DNA of 64,000 bases from Clostridia bacterium (GTDB taxonomy: Bacteria; Bacillota_A; Clostridia; Oscillospirales; CAG-272). Below the pieces are notes generated by a model, which ran no database searches, was not told the DNA's origin, and saw only the letters and a list, made by a program, of their open reading frames with translations. A program made the translations under genes and the position numbers. This document shows, piece after piece, positions 1 to 8,773 of this stretch; the first letter of the stretch is position 1, and every line of letters begins with the position of its first letter. The stretch covers positions 13,246 to 77,245 of the forward strand of contig JAFTSQ010000022.1 of assembly GCA_017467205.1 (NCBI GenBank), read 5' to 3'.

Positions 1-1603
1 AAATCCGTTCGCCTCTGTGGCTGTTCTCATTAAGAATAAGCTTTTCTGCGCAGTGAATTCCGTCGACTGCCGAGGAAACTATGCCGCCCGAATAGCCCGC
101 TCCCTCGCCTGCGGGGTAAAGCCCGCTTATACTCACCGACTCACAGCTATCGCTTCGAAGGATACGGACGGGAGAGGTTGAGCGGGTTTCAGCACCCGTC
201 ATTACCGCGTCGGGACAGAGATACCCCGGAAGCCAAGCGTCAAAATCACGAATAGCAAGCCGCAACGTTTCGCTTACCGCGCGCGGCAGATAGCGGTCTG
301 CCTCGCAGAGCTCGTAGCCTATGGGATAGCTTGGCTTGACAGATCCGAGTGCGGTAGTTTTTCTGCCCTCGAGGAAGTCGGAGAGCTTTTGCACCGGTGC
401 AAAGTAGGACGAGCCGCCCGCAGAGTACGCCGACCGCTCTATCATCCTCTGAAGCTCTATGCCCGCAAGCGGCGAGTTTGAGGGATAGTCAGCGGGAGTC
501 ATGGATACGAGAATAGCGGCGTTGGAGTTCTCGCCGTCGCGCGCGTGGAGGCTCATACCGTTAGTTACGACACAGCCCTCCTCGGACGTTGCCGCAACCA
601 CACATCCGCCGGGGCACATACAAAAGCTATACGCGCTCCTGCCGACATCAAGGTGGCTGACGAGGTGATAGGACGCAGCTCCGAGCTCTTTTGGCGGCTC
701 TTTACCGTGCATCAGCTCGTCGATATATTCCCTCTTATGCTCAAGGCGGACACCTATTCCGAACGACTTTGCCTCCATAGGCGCGCCCTTTTTATAAAGC
801 ATATCAAAAACGTCCCTTGCACTGTGACCGGTTGCCAATATGACCGCACCCGTGTCGAGCTTTTCGTGTTTTCCATCCTTTATATACTCTACTCCCGTGA
901 CTCTGCTCTCGCTTACCGTTATATCCGTAAGCCGCGCGCCGAAGATAAAGCTTCCGCCGAGGGATATTATCCGCTCGCGAAGACACTTTACCGCCAAAGC
1001 GAGCTTATCGGTTCCGAGATGCGCACCCGAGTCGTACAAAATCTCCTCGGGAGCACCGAGAGATACGAAGGTCGAGAGGACCTTATACTTATATGCGTCG
1101 AGCGAGCCGACCTTCAGCTTTCCGTCGGAAAACGTGCCTGCTCCGCCCTCGCCGAATTGAATATTACATTCGGGGTCTAAAACCGAGAATTTTTCAAACG
1201 TCTTCACCTTCCGAACCCTCTCGTCGACCGAAAGGCCGCGTTCAAGAACGATAGGCGAAGCTCCCGACTCGGCAAGTCGAAGCGCGGCAAAGAGCCCCGC
1301 AGGGCCTGAGCCTACGACGACGGGAGAATAAGGGAGACTGCATTCAAGTTCAGGGAGTGTGAGGCTCTGGCAGGGTGACACCCGCTTTCGCATTTTAAGA
1401 AGCCCCGCCTCCCTTTCGGGAGAGAGTGAGAGCGCTACCGTCAGCTTGTATCTGAAATTGCTTTTATCCGAGCTGTCAAGCGTGCGCTTTAAGAGGCGAA
1501 TTTCCGAAATTTCCTCAATCGACACGGGCAAGTGAGAGCAAACTGCCGTCCACAATTCCTCCTCGGTATAACCTATACTAACCGTTATATCCGTCCGTAT
1601 CAC
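1..1603 (-). CDS. FAD-dependent dehydrogenase, COG2509 type (3' end cut by window)
   Basis: The reading frame starts at a GTG (1601-1603) preceded by GAGGTGAT and runs without a stop off the left edge, giving about 534 residues, so only the last few residues are likely missing. After an N-terminal domain of about 95 residues there is a Rossmann dinucleotide motif VVVGSGPAGLFAALRLAES followed by VLERG, the FAD-binding hallmark. Further on come FGEGGAGTFSDGKL, CMCPGGCVV and a C-terminal YPAGEGAGYSGGIVSSAVDG, which together are typical of the uncharacterised COG2509 NAD(P)/FAD dehydrogenases. The physiological substrate of this family is not known to me. It is transcribed divergently from the mgl operon from its own promoter (1651-1679). 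Confidence 0.85.
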   Translation of the reverse strand, partial: MIRTDITVSIGYTEEELWTAVCSHLPVSIEEISEIRLLKRTLDSSDKSNFRYKLTVALSLSPEREAGLLKMRKRVSPCQSLTLPELECSLPYSPVVVGSGPAGLFAALRLAESGASPIVLERGLSVDERVRKVKTFEKFSVLDPECNIQFGEGGAGTFSDGKLKVGSLDAYKYKVLSTFVSLGAPEEILYDSGAHLGTDKLALAVKCLRERIISLGGSFIFGARLTDITVSESRVTGVEYIKDGKHEKLDTGAVILATGHSARDVFDMLYKKGAPMEAKSFGIGVRLEHKREYIDELMHGKEPPKELGAASYHLVSHLDVGRSAYSFCMCPGGCVVAATSEEGCVVTNGMSLHARDGENSNAAILVSMTPADYPSNSPLAGIELQRMIERSAYSAGGSSYFAPVQKLSDFLEGRKTTALGSVKPSYPIGYELCEADRYLPRAVSETLRLAIRDFDAWLPGYLCPDAVMTGAETRSTSPVRILRSDSCESVSISGLYPAGEGAGYSGGIVSSAVDGIHCAEKLILNENSHRGERI

Positions 1604-1650
1604 GCACTATCACCTCTTTTTCTTTCAAAATCCTTTATTTTTGCTAATTC

Positions 1651-1679
1651 AGTATACAACCTTTCGTCGAAAATGTCAA
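1651..1679 (-). promoter_or_regulatory. Sigma-A promoter of the FAD dehydrogenase
   Basis: On the minus strand TTGACA (1674-1679) is followed by a 17-base spacer and TATACT (1651-1656), about 48 bases before the GTG start. No equally good promoter was seen for mglB on the plus strand of the same gap. Confidence 0.7.
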
Positions 1680-1765
1680 GCGCGCTGATATGTATACCTT
1701 TTTGCAAAAGGGACAAAATAGACTCGTAAATTCGATGCGTTTTTTCTGAAAGGAAGATTTTTGCT

Positions 1766-2824
1766 ATGAAAAAGTTACTCGTTATGCTGCTTGTCATTGC
1801 CACATTCACCCTCTCTCTCGTATCCTGCGGAGGCGGTGGGCGCGGAAACGTGGCGATATTCTATTACACATACGCCGATACCTATATCTCCACCGTGCGC
1901 TCCGCTATGGGAAGAATACTGACCGAAAAGGGCATCTCCTATCAGGACTATGACAGCGGAAACGATCAGGCAAACCAAACCAACCAGATTGATACCGCTA
2001 TCACGATGGGGGCAACGGCGCTCGTCGTTAATATAGTCACGACCGGCTCGAAGGATGCGGCAAAGACTATCGTTGAGAAGGCTCGCGCGGCGGATATACC
2101 GCTCATTTTCTTCAACCGAGCGGTCGACGAGGAGATAGTTAACAGCTACGACAAGTGCGTTTTCGTCGGCACGGACTACGAAATGGCGGGCCATATGCAG
2201 GGGGAAATGATAGGAAATTACCTTCTTAAGAATTACGATGCGGTCGACCTCAACGGCGACGGTAAGATAAGCTACGTGCTCTTCAAGGGTGAGAACGGAA
2301 ATGCGGAGGCGGACGCGAGAACGAAATACAGTGTGCTCGACGCAAACGAAATTCTCACGAAGGCGGGAAAGAGCGCGCTTAAGTTCTACGACGTTGCAAA
2401 CACTAACGGCTATCTCGTCGACCAGGGCGGAATTTGGTCAAGCGAGGCGGCAACGAATTATATGAACACTATTCTCTCGGCTCACAGTGAGGCGGGAGGA
2501 AATATGGTTGAGCTGGTTATAGCAAACAACGACGAGATGGCCCTCGGCGCTATATCCGCGCTTGAGGCGGCAGGCTACAATACGGCAGCGGGAAAAACCA
2601 TACCCGTTTTCGGCGTTGACGCTACCGAGGCGGCACGAGCTGCCATAGACTCCGGTAAGATGGCGGGAACTATACGGCAGGACGGCGAGGGAATGGCGAC
2701 GGCTATCGGCAAAATAATTGAGAATATCAATAACGAAAAGCCGTACTTCGACGGAATAGACGAGGAAAGCATTGCGGGAGAAAAGAGGCTCAATATTCCC
2801 TACTCCGCATATACGAAGGAATAG
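1766..2824 (+). CDS. mglB: Galactose/glucose-type sugar-binding lipoprotein MglB
   Basis: This is the extracellular solute-binding protein of a sugar ABC importer (352 residues). Residues 1-20 form a lipoprotein signal with lipobox LVSC, so Cys21 is the predicted lipid anchor. The type I periplasmic-binding fold follows. An EF-hand-like loop DLNGDGKISYVLFKGE near residue 162 matches the calcium loop of enteric galactose-binding protein, which argues for a galactose/glucose or methyl-galactoside ligand rather than ribose. NNDEMALGAISALEAAG and FGVDATEAARAAI are also typical of MglB. The start has AAAGGAAG upstream. It is followed after 3 bases by the ATPase gene, forming a classic mglBAC order. 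Confidence 0.9.
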   Translation: MKKLLVMLLVIATFTLSLVSCGGGGRGNVAIFYYTYADTYISTVRSAMGRILTEKGISYQDYDSGNDQANQTNQIDTAITMGATALVVNIVTTGSKDAAKTIVEKARAADIPLIFFNRAVDEEIVNSYDKCVFVGTDYEMAGHMQGEMIGNYLLKNYDAVDLNGDGKISYVLFKGENGNAEADARTKYSVLDANEILTKAGKSALKFYDVANTNGYLVDQGGIWSSEAATNYMNTILSAHSEAGGNMVELVIANNDEMALGAISALEAAGYNTAAGKTIPVFGVDATEAARAAIDSGKMAGTIRQDGEGMATAIGKIIENINNEKPYFDGIDEESIAGEKRLNIPYSAYTKE

Positions 2825-2827
2825 TTT

Positions 2828-4357
2828 ATGGATACAAATCACGGCGGAAAGCTCCTTTCTATGATAGATATATCGAAGAGCTTTCCCGGCGTTCGAGCGC
2901 TTGACGCCGTTAGCTTTTCGCTCTCGCCGTCGACCGTTCACGCGCTTATGGGCGAGAACGGTGCGGGTAAGAGCACGCTGATGAAGATACTTTTCGGCGT
3001 GTACACGAAGGACTCGGGAAAAATAATCCTCGACGGCGAGGAGGTCGAGTTCAAGAATCCGAAGGCGGCGCTTATGCGGGGCGTCGCAATGGTGCACCAG
3101 GAATTAAACCAAGCCCTAAAGCTTTCGGTTATGGATAATATCTGGCTCGGAAGATTCCCCGTAGTGTCGCCCTATCTTCCCTTTACGAGCGACGCTCGCG
3201 CCTATGAGATGACGCGCGAGCTTTTCCGAGGGCTCGGTGTTGATATTGACCCGAAAAGCATTGTCGGAACGCTCCCCGTTTCAAAGCGGCAGATGATAGA
3301 GATTGCCAAGGCGGTGTCGTACGGTGCTAAGGTGCTGGTTTTCGACGAGCCGACCTCTTCTTTAAGCGATACGGAGGCGGAGCAGCTCTTCCGCATTATA
3401 GATATGCTGAAGCGGCAGGGCTGCGGAATAATCTACATCTCGCATAAGATGGAGGAAATTCTGCGCATTTCCGACGAGGTAACGGTTATGCGCGACGGCA
3501 AGCGAGTTGCCACCCGCGATGCAGACAGCGTTACAACCGACGAGATAATCTCGCTTATGGTCAACCGCCCCCTGACTAACCGATATCCGAAAAAGGATAG
3601 CGAGGTCGGCGAGCTGCTCTTGGAGGCGCGGGGGCTTTGCTCGAAATATTCTGGCGTCAAGGACGTGAGCTTCACGCTCGGAAAGGGAGAGGTCCTCGGC
3701 ATCTCGGGTCTTGACGGCTCGGGGCGCACCGAGCTGCTTGAGCTGCTCTTCGGTCTTGCGAAAAAGGAGAGTGGTGAGCTCTACCTTGAAGGACGGGCAG
3801 TTGAGAACAGAACGCCGCGCGAGGCTATAAGAAACGGCTTTGCACTCATAACAGAGGAAAGACGGCGCGACGGTATCTTCTCAATACTCGATATAGGCGA
3901 AAATACCACCATATCAAGCATAAAAAAATACAAAAAACACCTCTTTCTCTCTGACCGAGCGATAAGAAGCACGACCGAGGACTCAATCCATAAGTTGAGG
4001 ATAAAGACCCCCAGCCACAAGACGAAGATACGCTCGCTCTCGGGCGGAAATCAGCAGAAGGTCATAATAGCGCGCTGGCTTCTCACCGAGCCTGTCGTGC
4101 TTATGCTCGACGAGCCGACGCGCGGAATTGACGTTGGCGCAAAATACGAGATATATCAGCTGATAATGGCAATGGCAAAGGAGGGGCGCGGAGTTATCGT
4201 GGTTTCCTCGGAGATGCCGGAGCTTGTCGGAATATGCGACAGAATACTCGTTATGTCGGCAGGGCGGGTTGCCGGCGTTCTCGACGCGAAGGCTACCTCG
4301 CAAGAGGAGATAATGTCATACGCACTCAAATACGTGAAAGGACCTAAAAATGTCTGA
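2828..4357 (+). CDS. mglA: Sugar ABC importer ATPase MglA (two ATPase domains)
   Basis: This 509-residue protein has the tandem nucleotide-binding domains usual for MglA/RbsA/XylG carbohydrate importers. The N-terminal domain has Walker A GENGAGKST (around residues 41-49), Walker B VLVFDEPTSSL and a weak signature (LPVSKRQM). The C-terminal domain has a degenerate P-loop (GLDGSGRTE), signature LSGGNQQKV and Walker B VLMLDEPTRGID, again standard for the family, where one site is less active. It powers uptake of the sugar delivered by MglB. Its stop overlaps the permease start by 8 bases, implying translational coupling. Confidence 0.93.
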   Translation: MDTNHGGKLLSMIDISKSFPGVRALDAVSFSLSPSTVHALMGENGAGKSTLMKILFGVYTKDSGKIILDGEEVEFKNPKAALMRGVAMVHQELNQALKLSVMDNIWLGRFPVVSPYLPFTSDARAYEMTRELFRGLGVDIDPKSIVGTLPVSKRQMIEIAKAVSYGAKVLVFDEPTSSLSDTEAEQLFRIIDMLKRQGCGIIYISHKMEEILRISDEVTVMRDGKRVATRDADSVTTDEIISLMVNRPLTNRYPKKDSEVGELLLEARGLCSKYSGVKDVSFTLGKGEVLGISGLDGSGRTELLELLFGLAKKESGELYLEGRAVENRTPREAIRNGFALITEERRRDGIFSILDIGENTTISSIKKYKKHLFLSDRAIRSTTEDSIHKLRIKTPSHKTKIRSLSGGNQQKVIIARWLLTEPVVLMLDEPTRGIDVGAKYEIYQLIMAMAKEGRGVIVVSSEMPELVGICDRILVMSAGRVAGVLDAKATSQEEIMSYALKYVKGPKNV

Positions 4358-5468
4358 AAATAATTTAAGACGGCAAAAGGGGCTCTCCTTTTTAGGATTC
4401 AAGGAAAAGGGGCGGCGCGCCAAGGAGAGCTTCGACGAATTTTTGAAGCTCTCACCCGAGGAAAAGTGGCGGGTGAGCCGCGATTTTCTCTTCAATAACG
4501 CGATGTATATTCTCATAGTTATCGCGATAATCTTCATAGCGATAAGAGCGCCGCGCTTTCTTTCCTCGGCATCGATAATCAATATAATCTCCCTGACCGC
4601 GTCCAAGATGCCGATAGCTCTCGGCGTCGGCGGCTGTATCGTGCTTGCGGGAACGGACATATCCGCGGGAAGAATAGTCGGTCTTACCGCCTGCATTGCC
4701 GCCTCGCTTTTGCAGAGCGCGAGCTATACGGGAAAGATATTCGGTATATCTCCCCTGCCCGTTTGGTCGGTTATCCCGATAGTGCTTATAGCAGGTGCTC
4801 TCATCGGAGCGTTCAACGGATTTTTCGTTGCAAAATTCAAGCTTCACCCGTTTATCGTAACGCTCTCGACTCAGCTTATCGTCTACGGTCTTATACTCCT
4901 TTATCTTATGCTCGGAAATAACGGCGGTCAAACACTCTCGGGCCTTGACTCGGGTTATCTTGACTTCGTTCGCGGCCCGCTCTTTTATATTTCCGGAATA
5001 GCCGTGCCAAGATACGTGCTTTATTCGGTTCTGCTAACCGTTATCGTTTGGGTTATCTGGAATAAAACGGCGTTCGGAAAGAATATGTTTGCCGTCGGCT
5101 CGAACGAGGAGGCGGCAACCGTTTCGGGAGTTAACGTGTTCTGGACCATCGTCGGCGTTTTTATGCTGGCGGGAATTATGTACTCTCTCACGGGCTTTTT
5201 TGAGGGTGCAAGAATCGCCTCTATCGCCTCCTCAACCGGTGTTAACTACGAAAGCGACGCTATCGCCGCCTGCGTTATCGGCGGTGTTTCCTTCGTCGGC
5301 GGTACGGGTAAGGTCGGCGGTATAGTTATCGGAGTTCTTCTTTTGCAGATAATATTCGTCGGACTCAATTTCCTCTCGGTCGACCAGAATATGCTCTATA
5401 TCATCAAGGGCTTGATAATTCTGCTCGCCTGCTCGGTGGATATGAGAAAATACCTTTCGAGAAAGTAA
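4350..5468 (+). CDS. mglC: Sugar ABC importer permease MglC
   Basis: This 372-residue integral membrane protein belongs to the BPD_transp_2 permeases (RbsC/MglC). About 50 charged, cytoplasmic residues precede the first membrane segment; 8-10 hydrophobic segments follow. Conserved stretches include LAGTDISAGRIVGL, GAFNGFFVAKFKLHPFIVTL, AVGSNEEAATVSGVNV and CVIGGVSFVGGTGKVGG, all familiar landmarks of this family. The ATG is preceded by GAAAGGACC inside the mglA end. It forms the channel of the importer with MglA and MglB. The N-terminal extension is a little longer than in the enteric protein. Confidence 0.92.
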   Translation: MSENNLRRQKGLSFLGFKEKGRRAKESFDEFLKLSPEEKWRVSRDFLFNNAMYILIVIAIIFIAIRAPRFLSSASIINIISLTASKMPIALGVGGCIVLAGTDISAGRIVGLTACIAASLLQSASYTGKIFGISPLPVWSVIPIVLIAGALIGAFNGFFVAKFKLHPFIVTLSTQLIVYGLILLYLMLGNNGGQTLSGLDSGYLDFVRGPLFYISGIAVPRYVLYSVLLTVIVWVIWNKTAFGKNMFAVGSNEEAATVSGVNVFWTIVGVFMLAGIMYSLTGFFEGARIASIASSTGVNYESDAIAACVIGGVSFVGGTGKVGGIVIGVLLLQIIFVGLNFLSVDQNMLYIIKGLIILLACSVDMRKYLSRK

Positions 5469-5477
5469 GAGGTTTTT

Positions 5478-5603
5478 ATGAATAAAAGAGGTGGCGGACT
5501 CTACTCCGGAATAAAAATTTCGCTTCGGGCGGCGGATATTGCCGTCGCACTTCTCGGTGCGGCGTTTATTATACTGCTCGCGGTGACGGTTATGGGCGCA
5601 TAG
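5478..5603 (+). CDS. Small single-span membrane peptide at the end of the mgl operon
   Basis: A 41-codon frame begins at ATG 5478 with AAGAGG five bases upstream and ends at TAG 5603. The peptide is MNKRGGGLYSGIKISLRAAD at the N terminus, with four Lys/Arg residues, followed by about 19 hydrophobic residues (IAVALLGAAFIILLAVTVMG). A single membrane span with the basic end inside is predicted. It lies 9 bases after mglC, so it is probably cotranscribed. I do not recognise a family; a role as a small accessory subunit of the sugar importer is only an inference from position. Confidence 0.55.
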   Translation: MNKRGGGLYSGIKISLRAADIAVALLGAAFIILLAVTVMGA

Positions 5604-5626
5604 AACAAAAAATTTTTACTTTTATA

Positions 5627-5655
5627 TTGACTTACGGAGCTTTTTGTGGTAATAT
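5627..5655 (+). promoter_or_regulatory. Sigma-A promoter of the thrS T-box transcript
   Basis: TTGACT (5627-5632), a 17-base spacer and TAATAT (5650-5655) precede the leader; transcription should start near 5662. Confidence 0.85.
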
Positions 5656-5661
5656 ACATTC

Positions 5662-5866
5662 TGTGGAACACGTCCGTTTCGCAAGTTATGCACAGAGAGC
5701 CGCCGACAGCTGAAAGCGCGGTCATAACCCCTGACGGATACCGCCCACGCGCATACTTTTGCGCCAAAACAGAAGATTTTTGAGTTAAACGCTCGGGTGG
5801 AACCGTGCGGACAAGTTAGTCCACACCCCGAAATGCCAACAGGTATTTCGGGGTGTGCTTTTTTAG
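5662..5866 (+). promoter_or_regulatory. T-box riboswitch leader of thrS
   Basis: The transcript leader carries the T-box landmarks in order: AGAGAG (about 5694), a GCTGAAAG distal-loop element (about 5708), a possible Thr specifier ACC in GGATACCGCC (5740-5742), and the T-box sequence GGGTGGAACCG (5795-5805). It ends in an intrinsic terminator with 13-base arms (5822-5834 and 5845-5857) and a T run. Uncharged tRNA-Thr should favour the antiterminator and allow thrS transcription. The specifier assignment is by eye and the weakest part; the T-box and terminator are clear. At about 200 bases the leader is compact. Confidence 0.85.
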
Positions 5867-5894
5867 TTAATTTTTACTTCAAGGAGATATAAAA

Positions 5895-7838
5895 ATGATT
5901 AACATTAAATTTACGACAGGCGAGGCATTTGCCTCCGAAAATCCCGTTTCGGTATACGAGGCGGCAGTTGGTGCGGGGGTTATCTCGCGCGCAGTTTTAG
6001 CGGCTAAGGTAAACGGAGCTGCAACCGAGCTTTCGACAGTTCTTTCCTCCGACGCGGAGGTTGAGCTTCTCACCTTCGAGAGTGAGGAGGGCAAGCACAT
6101 ATTCCGTCACACTGCGGCGCATATTATGGCGCAGGCGGTTAAGCGCCTTTATCCCTCGACCAAGCAGACCATAGGCCCTGCTACCGACTCGGGATATTTC
6201 CAGGACTTTGATTCGGAGGTTTCCTTTACCCCCGATATCCTTCGCGCTATCGAGGCGGAGATGAAAAAGATAGTTAAAGAAAACCTCAGAATCGAGCGCC
6301 GCGTGCTCTCGAAGGCAGAGGCTATTGAGCTTATGACCAAGCTTGACGAGCCCTACAAGGTTGAGAGAATCAACGAGCTCCCCGACGACGCGGAGATTTC
6401 GATATACACGCAGGGTGAATACACCGACCTCTGCTCCGGCCCGCACCTTCACTCCACCGGTCTTATTAAGGCGTTCAAGCTCACGCAGTGCACCGGTGCG
6501 TACTACAAGGGCGACCAGAAGAACAAGATGCTTCAGCGCGTTTACGGTATAGCCTTCCCCACCAAAGACGAGCTGAACGCTTACGTTACGGCACAGGAGG
6601 AGGCGCTCAAGCGCGACCATAACAAGATAGGCCGCGAGCTTGAATATTTCACGACGGTCGACTCGATAGGTCAGGGTCTGCCTATCCTTCTTCCCAAGGG
6701 CGCAAGAACCATTCAGCTCCTTCAGAGATGGATAGAGGACGAGGAGCAGAAGCGCGGCTATCTTCTCACGAAGACGCCCCTTATGGCAAAGCGCGAGCTT
6801 TACAAGATATCCGGTCACTGGGATCACTACCTTGACGGTATGTTCGTTATGGGCGACCCCGACGACTACACCAAGGACTGCTTTGCGCTCCGCCCGATGA
6901 CCTGCCCCTTCCAGTATCAAGTATTCCTTAATAAGAAGCGCTCCTACCGTGAGCTTCCTATGCGACTTGGCGAAACCTCGACGCTCTTCAGAAACGAGGA
7001 CTCGGGCGAGATGCACGGTCTTATAAGAGTCCGCCAGTTCACCATATCCGAAGGTCACCTTATCCTTCGCCCCGAGCAGCTCGCAGAGGAGTTTGCAGGC
7101 TGCCTTGACCTCGCGAAATACTGCCTTGAAACGCTCGGAATCTGGGAGGACTGCTCCTTCAGATTCTCACAGTGGGACCCTGCGCGTACCGACAAGTACG
7201 AGGGCACTCCCGAGCAGTGGGAGGAGGCGCAGAGCGTTATGGGCGAGCTGCTTGACAAGTATCTCGGACGCGAAAACTACGTTATCGGTATTGACGAGGC
7301 GGCGTTCTACGGCCCGAAGCTCGACATTCAGTGCAAGAACGTATTCGGTAAAGAGGACACTATCGTTACCATTCAGATAGATATGCTCCTTGCAAAGAAG
7401 TTCGGTATGGAATATACCGACCGCGACAACACGATGAAGACGCCCTACATCATCCACCGCACCTCTATGGGCTGCTACGAGAGAACGCTTGCACTCATAC
7501 TTGAAAAGTATGCAGGTGCGCTTCCCCTCTGGCTCTCGCCCACGCAGGTAACGGTTATACCCGTAATTAATGAGTTCGCCGACTACGCTGAGGAGGTTAC
7601 CGAAAGACTTAAGGCGGCGGGCATTCGCGCAGAGCTTGACGACAGAAACGAAAAGCTCGGTTACAGAATCCGCGAGGCACAGCTCTCTAAGGTTCCCTAT
7701 ATGGTCGTTATCGGAGCTGACGAGCAGGAAAGCGGATCGGTTACCGTAAGAGCGCGCGTTGAGGGCGAGGGCGGCAAGTTCTCGGTCGACGAATTCGTCA
7801 ACAAGCTTCTTGAGGAAATCAAGACGAAAAAGCACTGA
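5895..7838 (+). CDS. thrS: Threonine--tRNA ligase
   Basis: This 647-residue class II synthetase charges tRNA-Thr. In order: an N-terminal TGS domain (1-65), an editing domain with HTAAH at residues 72-76 and YTDLCSGPHLHSTG, the catalytic core, and an anticodon-binding domain (about 545-640) with ELDDRNEKLGYRIREAQ. The three zinc-ligand positions are kept: Cys in RPMTCPFQYQ, His in ISEGH and His in YIIHRTSMGCYER. However, the core motifs read CPFQYQ and RVRQFTISEGH rather than the common CPGHHQ and RVRGFTQDDAH, so this is a divergent subgroup. The start has AAGGAGATAT six bases upstream. Control is by the T-box leader. Confidence 0.95.
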   Translation: MINIKFTTGEAFASENPVSVYEAAVGAGVISRAVLAAKVNGAATELSTVLSSDAEVELLTFESEEGKHIFRHTAAHIMAQAVKRLYPSTKQTIGPATDSGYFQDFDSEVSFTPDILRAIEAEMKKIVKENLRIERRVLSKAEAIELMTKLDEPYKVERINELPDDAEISIYTQGEYTDLCSGPHLHSTGLIKAFKLTQCTGAYYKGDQKNKMLQRVYGIAFPTKDELNAYVTAQEEALKRDHNKIGRELEYFTTVDSIGQGLPILLPKGARTIQLLQRWIEDEEQKRGYLLTKTPLMAKRELYKISGHWDHYLDGMFVMGDPDDYTKDCFALRPMTCPFQYQVFLNKKRSYRELPMRLGETSTLFRNEDSGEMHGLIRVRQFTISEGHLILRPEQLAEEFAGCLDLAKYCLETLGIWEDCSFRFSQWDPARTDKYEGTPEQWEEAQSVMGELLDKYLGRENYVIGIDEAAFYGPKLDIQCKNVFGKEDTIVTIQIDMLLAKKFGMEYTDRDNTMKTPYIIHRTSMGCYERTLALILEKYAGALPLWLSPTQVTVIPVINEFADYAEEVTERLKAAGIRAELDDRNEKLGYRIREAQLSKVPYMVVIGADEQESGSVTVRARVEGEGGKFSVDEFVNKLLEEIKTKKH

Positions 7839-7840
7839 TT

Positions 7841-8716
7841 ATGATAAAGATACTGAAAAATTCAAATCTCACCGTCAAAATTGCGACGCACGGCGCGGAG
7901 CTTTCCTCCGCGCTCGCGTCCGACGGCTTTGAGTTTATTCGGCAAAAGGACGATAGGTGGGCAAATTCCTCTCCCATCCTCTTCCCCGTTTGCGGTCGGC
8001 TGAAGAATAACGAATACCGACTCGGCGGCAAGCGGTACGACCTTACGCCGCACGGCTTTATTCTCCATTCGGATTTCGAGGTTTTGAGCGAGGCTTCCGA
8101 CTCGGTGACGCTCGTCTTTCATTCGAACGAGCAGTCGCGAAGGGTTTACCCCTTTGATTTGACGGTTACCGTTGAATACACCCTCGTCGGCAAGACGCTC
8201 AAATCAAGCTATACGGTTAAGAATAATTCAAGCGCACCTATGCCCTTTATGATAGGTCTTCACCCTGCGTTTAAGCTCCCATTGGGTGAGGGAATCAAGA
8301 CGAATGAGCATAAGATAGATTTCGGGCGCAAAAGGCTTACCTATCACCCGCTATGTAACGGCTGCTTCGTTTCGAAGAAGAGCGAGGAGTGGGATATCCC
8401 AGACGGAGTTTACACTATAAACGAAGAGGCGATATACGAAAACGACACATTGGTTTTCGCGAATGCTCCGAGTAAGGTGCGCCTCTATGCCGACGGCACG
8501 ACTCGCGAGGTCAAGATGGAATACTCGCCCGAGTTCTCTTATTTTTGCATATGGAAGAGAGCTGACAAGGATGATAAGTACCTCTGCCTTGAGCCCTGGA
8601 CGTCCGTTCCAACAGAGGGGCTTTTGGACGAATGCTTTGACGGAAGAGAGGATATGTTCAGCCTTTCGCCAAATTCGGAGATGAGCTTTTTCTGCAATAT
8701 AACCTTTGAATTTTAA
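7841..8716 (+). CDS. Aldose 1-epimerase family protein (LacX-like)
   Basis: A 291-residue galactose-mutarotase-fold protein starting two bases after thrS, hence read from the same transcript. It lacks a signal peptide. Family landmarks are the N-terminal GAELSSALASDGFEFIRQ, the PVCGRLKNNEY stretch, HGFILHSDFEVL, and GLHPAFKLPLGEG with the conserved His-Pro-Ala-Phe, plus a late CLEPWTSVP. These fit the LacX subgroup of aldose epimerases, which interconvert sugar anomers or hexose-6-phosphate anomers. Which sugar is not shown by sequence. Its coupling to thrS looks like accidental operon sharing rather than a common pathway; the mgl importer upstream is a more natural partner. Confidence 0.82.
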   Translation: MIKILKNSNLTVKIATHGAELSSALASDGFEFIRQKDDRWANSSPILFPVCGRLKNNEYRLGGKRYDLTPHGFILHSDFEVLSEASDSVTLVFHSNEQSRRVYPFDLTVTVEYTLVGKTLKSSYTVKNNSSAPMPFMIGLHPAFKLPLGEGIKTNEHKIDFGRKRLTYHPLCNGCFVSKKSEEWDIPDGVYTINEEAIYENDTLVFANAPSKVRLYADGTTREVKMEYSPEFSYFCIWKRADKDDKYLCLEPWTSVPTEGLLDECFDGREDMFSLSPNSEMSFFCNITFEF

Positions 8717-8722
8717 CATTAC

Positions 8723-8750
8723 GGGTGCCGAGCCCTCGGACTCGGCACCC
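8723..8750 (+). terminator. Hairpin after the thrS-epimerase unit
   Basis: GGGTGCCGAG (8723-8732) pairs with CTCGGCACCC (8741-8750) across an 8-base loop. The following sequence is TAAAAACAGTTTT, so the T tract is poor and termination may be partial; the ABC genes downstream show no strong promoter of their own. Confidence 0.55.
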
Positions 8751-8773
8751 TAAAAACAGTTTTCGGAGAAAAT

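Noticed and set aside
545..1180. Plus-strand protein-coding frame of about 210 codons
   Set aside because: It is the antisense shadow of the FAD dehydrogenase gene, whose minus-strand translation shows clear family motifs and no stops.
1604..1765. Promoter and LacI-type operator for mglB
   Set aside because: Several partial matches (GTATAC repeats, TTGCAA) were seen but no -35/-10 pair with acceptable spacing and no convincing palindrome.
5604..5626. Terminator after the small mgl membrane peptide
   Set aside because: Only an A run and T run (AAAAAATTTTTACTTTT) are present, with no stem of useful length.
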